A DNA stretch of 64,000 bases from Glycomyces arizonensis DSM 44726 (GCF_000482705.1 NZ_AXWO01000002.1:310001-374000); one strand, 5' to 3'; positions 40,303-49,004 are shown, counted from the first letter of the stretch. Translations and numbers: made by a program. Notes: generated by a model not told the origin, from the sequence alone.

Positions 40303-41085
40303 GTGAGCCGCACCTACGAGCCGCCCAAGCCGCACCCGTCCGGTGCGACCCCGCCCCCGCTGCCGCGCGAGTTCGTCCCGCGGCACGTCGCGATCGTCAT
40401 GGACGGCAACGGCCGCTGGGCCAAGGAACGCGGCCTCAAGCGGACCGAGGGCCACGCCAGAGGCGAGGCCTCGCTGTTCGATGTCATCGAAGGCGCGATC
40501 GAGATGGGCGTCGAGACGCTGTCGGCCTATGCCTTCTCCACCGAGAACTGGCGGCGCAGCCCCGACGAGGTGCGTTGGCTCATGGGCTTCAACCGCGACG
40601 TGATCCACCGCCGCCGCGACGAGCTGAACGCGATGGGCGTGCGCATCCGCTGGGCCGGGCGCCGCCCGAAGCTGTGGAAGAGCGTCATCGCCGAGCTCGA
40701 AGTGGCCGAGGAGATGTCGAAGCACAACGACAAGATCACGCTCCAGTTCTGCGTGAACTACGGCGGCCGGGCCGAGATCGCCGACGCGGCGGCTGCGCTG
40801 GCACGGGACGTCAAGGCCGGCAAGGTCAACCCCGACCGGGTGACGGAGAAGACGTTCGCGCGCTACCTCTACAACCCCGACCTGCCCGACGTCGACCTGT
40901 TCCTGCGGCCCTCGGGGGAGCAGCGCACCTCGAACTTCCTGCTCTGGCAGTCGGCCTACGCCGAACTGGTCTACATGGACATCCTGTGGCCCGACTTCGA
41001 CCGGCGCCACCTGTGGCGGGCCTGCGAGATGTACGCCAGGCGCGACCGCCGCTTCGGCGGAGCCGAGCCGAACCCCGTGGCCTGA
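40303..41085 (+). CDS. uppS: Isoprenyl transferase (undecaprenyl/polyprenyl diphosphate synthase)
   Basis: A 260-residue cis-prenyltransferase making the polyprenyl carrier of cell-wall synthesis. Catalytic Asp34 lies in [15 protein letters not shown]; other marks are [33 protein letters not shown] and the C-terminal [25 protein letters not shown]. It starts at GTG 40303 with GGAGG 4 nt upstream. It uses IPP, the product of the ispH pathway, but is of the cis family and unrelated in fold to the encapsulin-linked synthase. Confidence 0.96.
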   Translation: MSRTYEPPKPHPSGATPPPLPREFVPRHVAIVMDGNGRWAKERGLKRTEGHARGEASLFDVIEGAIEMGVETLSAYAFSTENWRRSPDEVRWLMGFNRDVIHRRRDELNAMGVRIRWAGRRPKLWKSVIAELEVAEEMSKHNDKITLQFCVNYGGRAEIADAAAALARDVKAGKVNPDRVTEKTFARYLYNPDLPDVDLFLRPSGEQRTSNFLLWQSAYAELVYMDILWPDFDRRHLWRACEMYARRDRRFGGAEPNPVA

Positions 41086-41166
41086 GGGGAGGTTGTGTCG
41101 GGGCTCCGAGCGGGGAGGCCATGAATCGGTCGGCCGGTGTCGGATGCCCCGGCTCGCCGGGCCGCG

Positions 41167-42063
41167 TCAGTTGGCCTTGGCCTGTTGATGGGCCTCCTGC
41201 TCCGATGCCTCCTCGGCGCGCCGCTGCCGGTCCCTGAACGGCGTGAACTCCCTGGCCTCGGCGCGCCGCTCCGCCAACTCATCCACTGCGGCCTGCAACT
41301 TGTCGATCCGCTGCAGCAGCAGCGCCGTGTCGGCCGAGACCTGGCCGTCCTCGTCGTCGAGCCGCTGCGCCTCCTCCATCGAGGCCAGCACGACGCCGAT
41401 GAGGACGTTCATCAGCACGAACGCGGCGAACAGCAGGAAGACGATGAAATAGGGAAGCGTCCACGGGTTGAGCACCATGGCGTCTCGGATGATGTCCCCG
41501 AGGTTGTCGAAGGTCAGCACCTGGAGCAGCACCAGCAGCGTCGTGCCCACCGAATCGAAGTGCTCCAGACCGACTCGGCCGTCGGCGCCGAAGGCGATCC
41601 AGCCGATCATCGCCCACAGGTACATGAACACGCCGGTCAGCGCGAACACCCCGGCGGACTTGGGCAGCGCCTTGCCCATGGCCACCAGGATGATCCGCAG
41701 CGACGGCATCGACCTGACGATCCGCACCACCCGGGCCAGCCGCAGCAGCCGCAGGATCGTCACGTTCTCCCGCAGGCCCGGCAGGAACGAGGCCGCCACG
41801 ATCGCGAAGTCGAACACGTTCCAGCCCTCGCGGAAGAACCGCCACGGCCTGCGACCGAACGAGACCAGTCCCACCGTCACCTCGAAGGTGAAGAACACCA
41901 GGCAGGCGTGGTCGATCCATTCGAGCGCCGGGCCGATCGCCGCTCTCGCCGCGTCGAACGTCATCGCGCCCAGCACCGCCCCGTTGAGCACGATCACCGA
42001 CATCGACAGGAGCTGGAAGCGGCCCGAGCGCAGCACCGCGCGGCAGGCGCCCGGCACGGTCAT
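41167..42063 (-). CDS. Single-domain voltage-gated cation channel with atypical filter
   Basis: A 298-residue six-helix channel of the NaChBac-like family. S4 carries Arg105, 108, 111, 114 and 117 every third residue (ILRLLRLARVVRIVR). The pore loop LLQVLTFDNLGD aligns with the NaChBac loop, but the selectivity filter reads T184-F-D186-N-L instead of TLESW, so the Glu is replaced by Asp and the Trp by Leu. S6 is followed by a charged C-terminal helix (LLLQRIDKLQAAVDELAERR), likely a tetramer coiled coil. The start is unsure: ATG 42063 is used; GTG 42111 is possible. Confidence 0.88.
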   Translation of the reverse strand: MTVPGACRAVLRSGRFQLLSMSVIVLNGAVLGAMTFDAARAAIGPALEWIDHACLVFFTFEVTVGLVSFGRRPWRFFREGWNVFDFAIVAASFLPGLRENVTILRLLRLARVVRIVRSMPSLRIILVAMGKALPKSAGVFALTGVFMYLWAMIGWIAFGADGRVGLEHFDSVGTTLLVLLQVLTFDNLGDIIRDAMVLNPWTLPYFIVFLLFAAFVLMNVLIGVVLASMEEAQRLDDEDGQVSADTALLLQRIDKLQAAVDELAERRAEAREFTPFRDRQRRAEEASEQEAHQQAKAN

Positions 42064-42191
42064 GCCGCCGGTCCGCGGCGACGGCGTCGAGTTGGGGGAG
42101 GAAGCTTGCACGGGGACAGGGTAATCACAACTGACACACCAGCGCGGCCCCGCCCGCGGCCTGCGAGGTCGGGCCCGCCCCATGCCGCAGA

Positions 42192-43199
42192 ATGGTCGGT
42201 GTGAGCCAAGACGTCGCCGAGCGCAGCGCCGAGAGCGCGCCCCCTCGGCCCCGCCGCCGTCCGACCTCCATCGAGGCCCTCGCACTGCTCCTCGTCTTCG
42301 GGCTCGCCGCCCGCCCCGGCCTCACCGCGCTGTTCGGCGAGCCCGCCGCGCGGGCCTGGATCGCCAGGTTCGTCGCCGTCATGGTCCAGGCGATCCCGTT
42401 CCTGACGCTGGGCGTCGTGCTCTCCTCGGCGATCGCGGCGTTCGTCCCCGCCGGGTTCTTCCACCGCGTCCTCCCGCGCCGCACCGCCGTGGCCGTGCCG
42501 GTCGCGGGCGTCTGCGGCGCGGTCCTGCCCGGCTGCGAATGCGCCTCGGTGCCCGTCGCCGGGGCCCTCGTGCGACGCGGCGTGGCCCCCGCCGCGGCCC
42601 TGACGTTCATGCTCGCCTCCCCGGCGGTCAACCCGATCGTGGTCGTCTCCACCTTCGCCGCCTTCCCCGGACAGCCCGAGATGGTCGGGGCCCGCCTCGC
42701 CGCCTCGCTCGGCGCGGCGGTCGCCATCGGCTGGCTGTGGGTCAGGCTCGGCAGGACCGAGTGGCTGCGACTGCCCGCCCACCGCCACCACGACGCCGGC
42801 CCGTGGCCGGCGTTCTGGTCGGGCGTGCGCCACGACTTCTTCCACGCGGGCGGCTACCTCGTCATCGGGGCGGCGATCGCGGCGACGCTGAACACGCTGA
42901 TCCCCGAGGCCTGGCTGACGCCGCTCGCCGAGCACCCGGTCCTCGGCGTGCTCGCGCTCGCCGTCCTGGCGGTCCTGGTCTCGATGTGCTCGGAGGCCGA
43001 CGCGTTCGTGGCCGCCTCGCTCACCCAGTTCTCGCCGACCGCGAAGCTGGCGTTCATGGTCGTCGGCCCGTTCATCGACGTCAAGCTCGCGGCGATGCAC
43101 GCGGCGACCTTCGGGCGCGGCTTCGCCGCCAGGTTCGCGCCCGCCGTGTTCGCCGCGGCCCTCGCCGCGGCCGCCGCCACCGGGATGGTGCTGCTGTGA
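42192..43199 (+). CDS. UPF0718/DUF318 permease
   Basis: A 335-residue integral membrane protein of the UPF0718 permease family, with about eight helices and the conserved PGCECASVPVAGALVRRG and FMLASPAVNPIVVVST motifs. The Cys pair in CEC and the family's frequent presence in metal-related loci suggest a transport role. It is translationally coupled (GTGA) to the TIGR03943-type protein and lies directly before the zinc-uptake genes. ATG 42192 or GTG 42201 may be the start. Substrate unproven. Confidence 0.87.
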   Translation: MVGVSQDVAERSAESAPPRPRRRPTSIEALALLLVFGLAARPGLTALFGEPAARAWIARFVAVMVQAIPFLTLGVVLSSAIAAFVPAGFFHRVLPRRTAVAVPVAGVCGAVLPGCECASVPVAGALVRRGVAPAAALTFMLASPAVNPIVVVSTFAAFPGQPEMVGARLAASLGAAVAIGWLWVRLGRTEWLRLPAHRHHDAGPWPAFWSGVRHDFFHAGGYLVIGAAIAATLNTLIPEAWLTPLAEHPVLGVLALAVLAVLVSMCSEADAFVAASLTQFSPTAKLAFMVVGPFIDVKLAAMHAATFGRGFAARFAPAVFAAALAAAAATGMVLL

Positions 43200-43897
43200 G
43201 ACGCGACGCCCAAGCGGTGGTCCTGCTCCTGCTCGGCGGCGGCCTGCTCCGCCTGGCCTTCACCGGCGACTACCTCGACTACGTCAAGCCCTCCGCGTTC
43301 TGGCTGATCGTCCCGGCCGGTCTCGCCCTGCTCGCCGTCGCCGCGGTGACGGTCCGGGACCTGTGGCGCGAGCGTCCCGAGGCCGACCACGGCCATCGTG
43401 AGCCCCAGGTCGCCTGGCTGCTGCTCGCGCCGGTCGCCGGGATGCTCCTGGTGGCCCCCGGCGCGCTCGGCTCCTACGACGCCGAGCACAGCGGCACCGC
43501 CGTCAGCGCCGAGGAGCACCGCTCGGCCTACCCCGAGCTGCCCGACGACGCCGACCCCGTCCCGCTGGCGCTGCTCGACTACGCCGCCCGCGCGATCTTC
43601 GACGACGGCCGCACCCTCGAAGGCCACCGCGTCGAGCTGAGCGGATTCATCCTCTACGGCGACGGCGAGCCGCTGCTGGCCCGCATGGTCGTCTCCTGCT
43701 GCGCCGCCGACGCCCGGCCGGTCAAGATCGGTCTCGATGGCGACCTTTCGGAAGACCTGGAGCCCGACCAGTGGGTGGAGGTCGTCGGCGCCTACTCGCC
43801 GCGGCAGGGCCGCGACGCGATCAACGGGGAGCTCATCCCGTACATCGAGGTGGAATCCACAACGCCGATCGCGGCCCCTGAGCACGAGTATCAGTGA
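43196..43897 (+). CDS. TIGR03943-family membrane protein, partner of the UPF0718 permease
   Basis: A 233-residue protein that starts at GTG 43196, overlapping the permease stop by 4 nt. Two N-terminal membrane helices (AVVLLLLGGGLLRLAFTG; FWLIVPAGLALLAVAAVTV), a His-rich loop (ADHGHREP), a third helix (WLLLAPVAGMLLVAP), then an outside domain with the SCCAADARPVKIG motif, match the TIGR03943 family. It almost always pairs with UPF0718 permeases. The His loop and neighbours point to zinc. Confidence 0.85.
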   Translation: MRRDAQAVVLLLLGGGLLRLAFTGDYLDYVKPSAFWLIVPAGLALLAVAAVTVRDLWRERPEADHGHREPQVAWLLLAPVAGMLLVAPGALGSYDAEHSGTAVSAEEHRSAYPELPDDADPVPLALLDYAARAIFDDGRTLEGHRVELSGFILYGDGEPLLARMVVSCCAADARPVKIGLDGDLSEDLEPDQWVEVVGAYSPRQGRDAINGELIPYIEVESTTPIAAPEHEYQ

Positions 43898-44047
43898 CGC
43901 CCGGCAGCGGAGCCAACCGTCGCGATCGATGCTGTTGGTAATCAATTTCAGTGATACCGGTCATGCGCGCCGCTCGCGCCCAGTCCAGCCGCCGACGTCT
44001 GCCCTGGTGAGCGCCGCGAGCACTGGCAACCCCCACACATTAGATGT

Positions 44048-44062
44048 TGACAATGATTGTCA
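44048..44062. promoter_or_regulatory. Zur box upstream of znuA
   Basis: TGACAAT-G-ATTGTCA is a perfect 7-1-7 inverted repeat very close to the actinobacterial Zur operator (TGAAAATGATTTTCA type). It lies 22 bp before the znuA ATG, so zinc-loaded Zur should block znuACB transcription. A weaker inverted repeat (GGTAATCA...TGATACC) at 43937-43958 may be a second site. Confidence 0.85.
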
Positions 44063-44083
44063 TCTCTGGGCAAGGTTTCCGCT

Positions 44084-45067
44084 ATGCGCCGAACAATGCT
44101 CACAGTGCCCGCAGCCGGGCTGCTCGCCGCGGCCACCCTCGCCGCCTGCGGCGACGACACCGCCTCCTCCGGAGACGGCCTCGACGTCGTCGCGGCCTTC
44201 TACCCCCTGGCCTTCGCCGCCGAACAGGTCGGCGGCGACGGCGTCACCGTCACCAACCTGACCCCCGCCGGACAAGAGCCCCACGACCTCGAACTCGCCC
44301 CCAGCGACATCGCCGCCATCGAAGAGGCCGACTACATCGTCTACCTCGAAGGCTTCATGCCCGAATTCGACCAGGCCGTCAGCGAGTACGCCGCCGACAA
44401 GGCCCTCGAAATCGGCTCCGCCGTGGACCTCCTCGACTACAGCGAGGACACCGAGAACCTCGAAGACCACGACCACGCCGAGGAAGGGCACGCCGAAGAG
44501 GACCACGCCGAGGGCGAGCACCACGACCACGAGCACACGACCGAGGGCACCGACCCCCACGTCTGGCTCGACCCCCTCCGCTACGCCACCGTCGGCGAGG
44601 CCATCGCCGACGGCCTCGCCGACATCGACGAGGCGGGCGCCGACGCCTACGCCGCCGGAGCCGAGGACTTCACCACCGCGCTCACCGAGCTCGACGCCGA
44701 GTTCACCGAGGGGCTCGCGGACCGCACCTCCGACGACATCGTCACCTCCCACGCCGCCTTCGGCTACCTCGCCGACCGCTACGGGCTCCACCAGATCGCC
44801 ATCTCCGGCGTGAGCCCCGACCAGGAGCCCGACACCCAGCGCATGGCCGAGATCGCCGAATTCGTCGAGACCCACCAGGTCACCACGATCTTCTTCGAGA
44901 CCCTCGTCTCGCCCGACATCGCCCAGACCCTCGCCGACGAGACCGGCGTCCAGACCGCCGTCCTCAACCCCATCGAAGGCCTGACCGAAGACGACGCCGA
45001 CGCCGACTACTTCAGCGTCATGCGCGACAACCTCGCAGCGCTGCGGGTGGCGCTCGGCTCGTCCTGA
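44084..45067 (+). CDS. znuA: Zinc-binding lipoprotein of a ZnuABC importer
   Basis: A 327-residue metal-binding lipoprotein (cluster A-I). The signal peptide ends in the lipobox LAAC (Cys25 region). Metal ligands typical of the family follow: His in GQEPHDLEL, His in TDPHVWLDP, His in TSHAAFGYLA and an acidic residue near the C-terminus. A His/Asp/Glu-rich loop (about residues 130-158) marks a zinc rather than a manganese protein. It is preceded by a Zur box and followed by the ATPase and permease genes. Confidence 0.93.
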   Translation: MRRTMLTVPAAGLLAAATLAACGDDTASSGDGLDVVAAFYPLAFAAEQVGGDGVTVTNLTPAGQEPHDLELAPSDIAAIEEADYIVYLEGFMPEFDQAVSEYAADKALEIGSAVDLLDYSEDTENLEDHDHAEEGHAEEDHAEGEHHDHEHTTEGTDPHVWLDPLRYATVGEAIADGLADIDEAGADAYAAGAEDFTTALTELDAEFTEGLADRTSDDIVTSHAAFGYLADRYGLHQIAISGVSPDQEPDTQRMAEIAEFVETHQVTTIFFETLVSPDIAQTLADETGVQTAVLNPIEGLTEDDADADYFSVMRDNLAALRVALGSS

Positions 45068-45081
45068 GCGAGAATGAACCA

Positions 45082-45843
45082 ATGCCCGTCATAGCAACCC
45101 GCGGCGCGACCGTCTCCTACGGCGGCCGCGCCGTCGTCCGCGGCGTCGACCTCGCCGTCGAACCAGGCGAGGCCGTCGCCGTCATGGGCGCCAACGGCTC
45201 AGGCAAGTCCACGCTCATCAAGGCCGTCGTCGGCCTGGTGCCCCTCGCCTCCGGAGCGATCGAGCTGTTCGGCGTCCCGCAGCGCCGCTTCCGCGACTGG
45301 AAGCGCATCGGCTACGTCCCCCAGCGCACCGGCGCCGCCTCCGGCGTCCCCGCCACCGCCGCCGAGGTCGTCGCCCAAGGACGCCTCGGCCACCGCCTCC
45401 TCGGCCTGCCGCAGCGCCGAGGCGACCGCGACGCCGTCGCCCAGAGCCTCGACGAAGTCGGCCTCGCCGACCACGCCCACTGCGCAGTTGACACCCTCTC
45501 CGGCGGCCAGCAGCAGCGCGTCCTCATCGCCCGCGCCCTCGCCACCGAGCCCGACGTGCTCATCATGGACGAGCCCACCGTCGGCGTCGACGCCCAGACC
45601 CAGGCCGCGCTCGCCGCGGTCGTCGCCGACCGCATCGACGCCGGGTGCGCGGTCCTGCTCGTCACCCACGAGCTCGGCCCGCTCACCCACCGGCTCGACC
45701 GCGCCGTCGTCCTCGCCGACGGCCGCCTCGTCCACGACGGCGCGCCCCCGCGCCCGGTAGGCGAGCACGCCGACCCCCGCCACCAGCACGCGCATCCGCA
45801 CTCCAACGGCGAGAGCACCGACGACCTCTGGGGCGGCAAGTGA
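45082..45843 (+). CDS. znuC: Zinc ABC importer ATP-binding protein
   Basis: A 253-residue ATPase with Walker A MGANGSGKSTLI, signature LSGGQQQRVLIA, Walker B DVLIMDEPTVGVD and H-loop VTHELGPL. The C-terminal tail is His-rich (EHADPRHQHAHPHSN), in keeping with zinc handling. The ATG lies 14 bp after the znuA stop. Confidence 0.93.
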   Translation: MPVIATRGATVSYGGRAVVRGVDLAVEPGEAVAVMGANGSGKSTLIKAVVGLVPLASGAIELFGVPQRRFRDWKRIGYVPQRTGAASGVPATAAEVVAQGRLGHRLLGLPQRRGDRDAVAQSLDEVGLADHAHCAVDTLSGGQQQRVLIARALATEPDVLIMDEPTVGVDAQTQAALAAVVADRIDAGCAVLLVTHELGPLTHRLDRAVVLADGRLVHDGAPPRPVGEHADPRHQHAHPHSNGESTDDLWGGK

Positions 45844-45880
45844 GCCCCCACAAGCCCGTCCTCGATCCTTGGGGCAGCAG

Positions 45881-46804
45881 ATGAGCCTGGACATGTCGAT
45901 CTTCAGCTACGAGTTCATGCAGCGCGCCCTCATCAGCGCGCTCGTCGTCGGCCTGTGCGCGCCCGCCGTCGGCGTCTTCCTCGTGCAGAAGCGCCTCGCG
46001 CTCATCGGCGACGGGCTCGGCCACATCGCGCTGACCGGTGTCGCCATCGGCTTCCTCACCGGCGGATCGCCCATGTGGACGACCCTCGCCACCACCGTCG
46101 TCGCCTCGATCGCCATGGAGCTGCTGCGCAGCCACTCCAAGACCTCCGGGGACGTCGCGCTGGCCATGATGTTCTACGGCGGCATCGCCGGGGGCGTCTA
46201 CCTCACCGGCATCGCCTCCGACAAGGGCGTCGCCAACCTCCAGCAGTACCTGTTCGGCTCCCTGCTCACCGCCGGGTGGGACGAGGTCTGGACCATCGCG
46301 GTCGGCGGCGCCGCCGTCGCGCTGCTCATGCTGGTGCTCAGGCCGTGGATGTCGGCCGTCGCCACCGACGAGCAGTACGCCCGCGTCGCCGGGCTCCCCG
46401 TCGCCGGGCTCAACCTGCTGCTGCTCATGACCACCGCCGTCGTCGTCTCCGTCTCGATGCGCGCGGTCGGCCTGCTCCTGGTCAGCGCCCTGCTCGTCAT
46501 CCCCGTGGTCACCGTCCAGCAGTTCACGCGCTCGTTCCGCGCCACCATGTACGGCGGCATGGCCGCCGGGTTCCTCATCGCCGGGGCCGGCATCCTCGCC
46601 TCGGCCGTCCAGGACGTCCCGCCCGGAGCCACGATCGTGCTCATCGGCGTGGCCTGCTTCGTCGCCACCGCCGCCGTCGCCTCGCTCGCGCGCGGCCTCC
46701 GCCGCACCAGGCGGGGGCACCTGCCGCCCGAAGGCGAGCCGCTCGAAGTCGAGCTGCCGCGAACCGAGGCCTCGGGCGGCCCGCAGGCGACGCCGAAGGG
46801 ATGA
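45881..46804 (+). CDS. znuB: Zinc ABC importer permease
   Basis: A 307-residue ABC-3 family permease with about eight membrane helices and the motif LVQKRLALIGDGLGHIALTGVAIGFL near the N-terminus. An in-frame TTG four codons earlier (45869) is possible; ATG 45881 fits the family. It completes the znuACB operon 37 bp after znuC. The last 40 residues form a polar tail. Confidence 0.93.
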   Translation: MSLDMSIFSYEFMQRALISALVVGLCAPAVGVFLVQKRLALIGDGLGHIALTGVAIGFLTGGSPMWTTLATTVVASIAMELLRSHSKTSGDVALAMMFYGGIAGGVYLTGIASDKGVANLQQYLFGSLLTAGWDEVWTIAVGGAAVALLMLVLRPWMSAVATDEQYARVAGLPVAGLNLLLLMTTAVVVSVSMRAVGLLLVSALLVIPVVTVQQFTRSFRATMYGGMAAGFLIAGAGILASAVQDVPPGATIVLIGVACFVATAAVASLARGLRRTRRGHLPPEGEPLEVELPRTEASGGPQATPKG

Positions 46805-46867
46805 CGCGGCGTGGGGGAGACGACACCTGGACCGCCCCGACCACTGGGGACGCGATATTTTTGCGGG

Positions 46868-47182
46868 GTGCGCACTGAAACCGAGCTCACCGAGTCCACG
46901 CCCGCCGACTACGAGCAGGCGGGCGAGCTGCTGCGCGCGCTCGCCGCGCCGCTGCGCATCGCGATCGTGATGGAGCTGGCCGAGGGGCCGAAGTACGTGC
47001 ACCGGATCGTGGAGGTCCTCGGCGTCACCCAGCCGCTGGTCTCCCAGCACCTGCGGGTCCTGCGAGGGGCGGGCATCGTGCGCGGGACCCGATCGGGCAG
47101 GGAGATCTCGTACAGTCTTATCGACGACCACATCGCCCACATCGTCACGGACGCGGTCAACCACGCCCGGGAGGAGCGGTGA
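46868..47182 (+). CDS. ArsR/SmtB-family metal-sensing repressor
   Basis: A 104-residue winged-helix repressor (ALAAPLRIAIVMELAEGPKYVHRIVEVLGVTQPLVSQHLRVLRGAGIV). Its last helix, IDDHIAHIVTDAVNHAREE, has Asp, His, His and Glu at relative positions 0, 2, 13 and 16, the alpha-5 zinc site of SmtB-type sensors. It should release DNA when zinc is high, probably controlling zur and/or an exporter. It starts at GTG 46868. The 3' end runs into a 61-bp tandem repeat that ends at zur. Confidence 0.92.
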   Translation: MRTETELTESTPADYEQAGELLRALAAPLRIAIVMELAEGPKYVHRIVEVLGVTQPLVSQHLRVLRGAGIVRGTRSGREISYSLIDDHIAHIVTDAVNHAREER

Positions 47183-47358
47183 TCCGGAAGCCCCGGCTCC
47201 GCTCCGCACCGGTGTGGTCGACCACGTCCGGAGCGAACGGTGATTCGGGAGCCCCGGATCCGTTCCGGACCGGCACCGCCGACCGTGCCCGGGAGGAGCG
47301 GTAACTTGGGAGTCCTGCGCCGGCCCCGGGCCGACGCCGTCAATCACTCACGGGAGGG
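47165..47358. repeat. 61-bp degenerate tandem repeat between arsR and zur
   Basis: Three copies with an exact 61-bp period begin at 47165, 47226 and 47287, and a partial fourth begins at 47348. Each opens with a form of GCCCGGGAGGAGCGGT, which in copy 1 is the 3' end and stop of the ArsR gene (coding REER-stop). Copy ends resemble the DAVNH coding stretch of arsR. The block therefore looks like repeated duplication of the arsR tail. A 12-bp palindrome GTGGTCGACCAC lies at 47214-47225. No protein is evident. Confidence 0.75.
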
Positions 47359-47365
47359 AATCGCA

Positions 47366-47776
47366 GTGGCAGCCAAGCCGCCGGCCGAGAACATGGCGCG
47401 GTCCACCAAGCAGCGGACCGCGATCCTCGAGCTGCTCGAAGCCGACGACGCCTTCCGCAGCGCCCAGGACCTCCACGCGATCCTGCGCGACGCCGGGTCC
47501 AAGATCGGGCTGACCACCGTCTACCGCACCCTCCAGGCGTTCGCCGACGCCGACGTCGTCGACGTCATGCGCCTGCCCGGCGGCGACCACCTGTACCGGC
47601 TGTGCTCGGCCGAGGAACACCACCACCACCTGGTGTGCCGCAGCTGCGGCAGGACCGTCGAGGTCGCCGGTCCGACCGTGGAGCGCTGGGCCAACAAGGT
47701 CGCCTCCGAGCACGGCTTCACCGACGTCGGACACACGCTCGAACTCCACGGCCTGTGCGCGACATGCTCGAAGTAG
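47366..47776 (+). CDS. zur: Zinc uptake regulator of the Fur family
   Basis: A 136-residue Fur-family repressor (STKQRTAILELLEADDAFRSAQDLHAILRDAG; GLTTVYRTLQAFADADVVDVM) with the zinc-binding region EEHHHHLVCRSCGRTVEV and the C-terminal CATC cysteine pair. The HHHHLVCRSCG form and C-terminal CxxC are typical of Zur. It starts at GTG 47366 with GGAGG 8 nt upstream. It should bind the box before znuA. The arsR-zur order (SmtB-type sensor then zur) is a known actinobacterial arrangement. Confidence 0.93.
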   Translation: MAAKPPAENMARSTKQRTAILELLEADDAFRSAQDLHAILRDAGSKIGLTTVYRTLQAFADADVVDVMRLPGGDHLYRLCSAEEHHHHLVCRSCGRTVEVAGPTVERWANKVASEHGFTDVGHTLELHGLCATCSK

Positions 47777-47786
47777 GCTTAGAGCG

Positions 47787-48146
47787 ATGCTGGTTCTGTA
47801 TCGTTTCGCCGTCGACCAAAGCGAAACGGAAGACTTCTCCCGCGACGCCGAGGCCGCACTGGCGGCGCTGGCGTCGTGCGACGGGTATGTCCGCGGCGGC
47901 CTCGGCCACGCCGTCGACGAGGACGCGACCTGGATGCTGTGGACCGAGTGGATCGGCATCGGCGCCTACCGCCGCGCGCTGTCGAGCTACCAGGTGAAGA
48001 TGTCCACCCCGCTGCTGTCGCGCGCCCTGCCGGAGGCCTCGGGCTTCGAGGTGTTCGCCGAGTGCGCGCCCGGCGGCGAGCCGGCCCGGACCGGCTCGGA
48101 CCGGTCCGACGACCCCCAGACCGCCCGACAGGAGGCCTCGCGATGA
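47787..48146 (+). CDS. Small protein with antibiotic-biosynthesis-monooxygenase-like fold
   Basis: A 119-residue protein whose first 95 residues (MLVLYRFAVDQSETEDFSRDAEAALAALASCDGYVRGGLGHAVDEDATWMLWTEW) look like a dimeric ABM/ferredoxin-like barrel, as in heme-degrading or small monooxygenase proteins. No catalytic residues can be assigned. It follows zur by 10 bp and overlaps the next gene by 4 nt (ATGA). The last 20 residues are polar and Arg/Asp-rich. Confidence 0.75.
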   Translation: MLVLYRFAVDQSETEDFSRDAEAALAALASCDGYVRGGLGHAVDEDATWMLWTEWIGIGAYRRALSSYQVKMSTPLLSRALPEASGFEVFAECAPGGEPARTGSDRSDDPQTARQEASR

Positions 48147-48913
48147 GCGACCGCCCCGACCGCCCCCCGGCCGAGGACGTGCCGCAGCCCGAGCCGCGCG
48201 GGCCCGAACCGGTCGTCGAGCCGGTGCCCGTCCACCCCGCCGCCCCGATCCAGGTCGCCCCCGACCCGGGGGCCGCGCCGATCCTCGAAGGCGCGGCCGA
48301 GCCCGATCGCGGCGAACCGGACGCCCCCGAGCCGCCGCGCGAGGAGCGGCCGCCCACCGAGCCGCCCCGCACCGAGGAGACGCTGGCGCTGCCGCCCACC
48401 ACGACGAGCCAGGACCCGCCGCCGCCCTCGCAGCCCGAGCACCGCTCGACGCTGGAGGGCATCGCGGTGCCGTTCGCGGCCCCGCCCGCCGAGCGCAACG
48501 GCGGCAGGCTCGCCGCCAAGCTGTCGGTCGGCATCGGCGGCGGCCTGCTCATCGTCATCGCCGTGGTGGTCGCGCTGTCCCTCTCGCTCAACACCCTGAC
48601 CGAGTCCTACCTGGAGAAGGTGGAGGACACGGCCCAGACCTTCATGTACGACGTCGCCAACGAGCAGTGGGACGACGCCCACGAACTGCTGTGCCCCAAG
48701 TTGCAGGAGCAGCCGGTCGAGGACTACATCGAGGAATGGGACTCCTGGGCGTCCGACGGCGCCGAGGTCCAGCATGCCCGCGACGGGATGAGCGGGGCGT
48801 ACGTGCCGGTCGAGCTCGCCGACGGGTCGACTATGGAGCTCCGCATCCTCATCGAGCAGAGCACCGAGTCCGTCGACACCAGCATCTGCGGCTGGGACCT
48901 CACCGACGGATAG
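48143..48913 (+). CDS. Membrane-anchored protein with Pro/Glu-rich cytosolic tail
   Basis: A 256-residue protein with an N-terminal Pro/Glu-rich region (about 1-125), one membrane helix (LSVGIGGGLLIVIAVVVALSLSL) and an outside domain (about 155-256) with a Cys pair (ELLCPKLQ; TSICGWDL) resembling the NTF2-like/DUF4878 domains of lipoproteins that accept partly folded ligands. It overlaps the previous gene and has AGGAGG 7 nt before its ATG. Function unknown. Confidence 0.75.
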   Translation: MSDRPDRPPAEDVPQPEPRGPEPVVEPVPVHPAAPIQVAPDPGAAPILEGAAEPDRGEPDAPEPPREERPPTEPPRTEETLALPPTTTSQDPPPPSQPEHRSTLEGIAVPFAAPPAERNGGRLAAKLSVGIGGGLLIVIAVVVALSLSLNTLTESYLEKVEDTAQTFMYDVANEQWDDAHELLCPKLQEQPVEDYIEEWDSWASDGAEVQHARDGMSGAYVPVELADGSTMELRILIEQSTESVDTSICGWDLTDG

Positions 48914-49004
48914 CGATCGGTGCCGCGGTTCGCGCGGTCGCGAGTCCACGACGGCCGAAACCGCGCCCACCCCTTGCGATGAGCGCGGCGCCAATCGTTC
49001 CTTA

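Noticed and set aside
47165-47358. CRISPR array
   Set aside because: The repeat has a constant 61-bp period with no unique spacers and clearly derives from the arsR tail.
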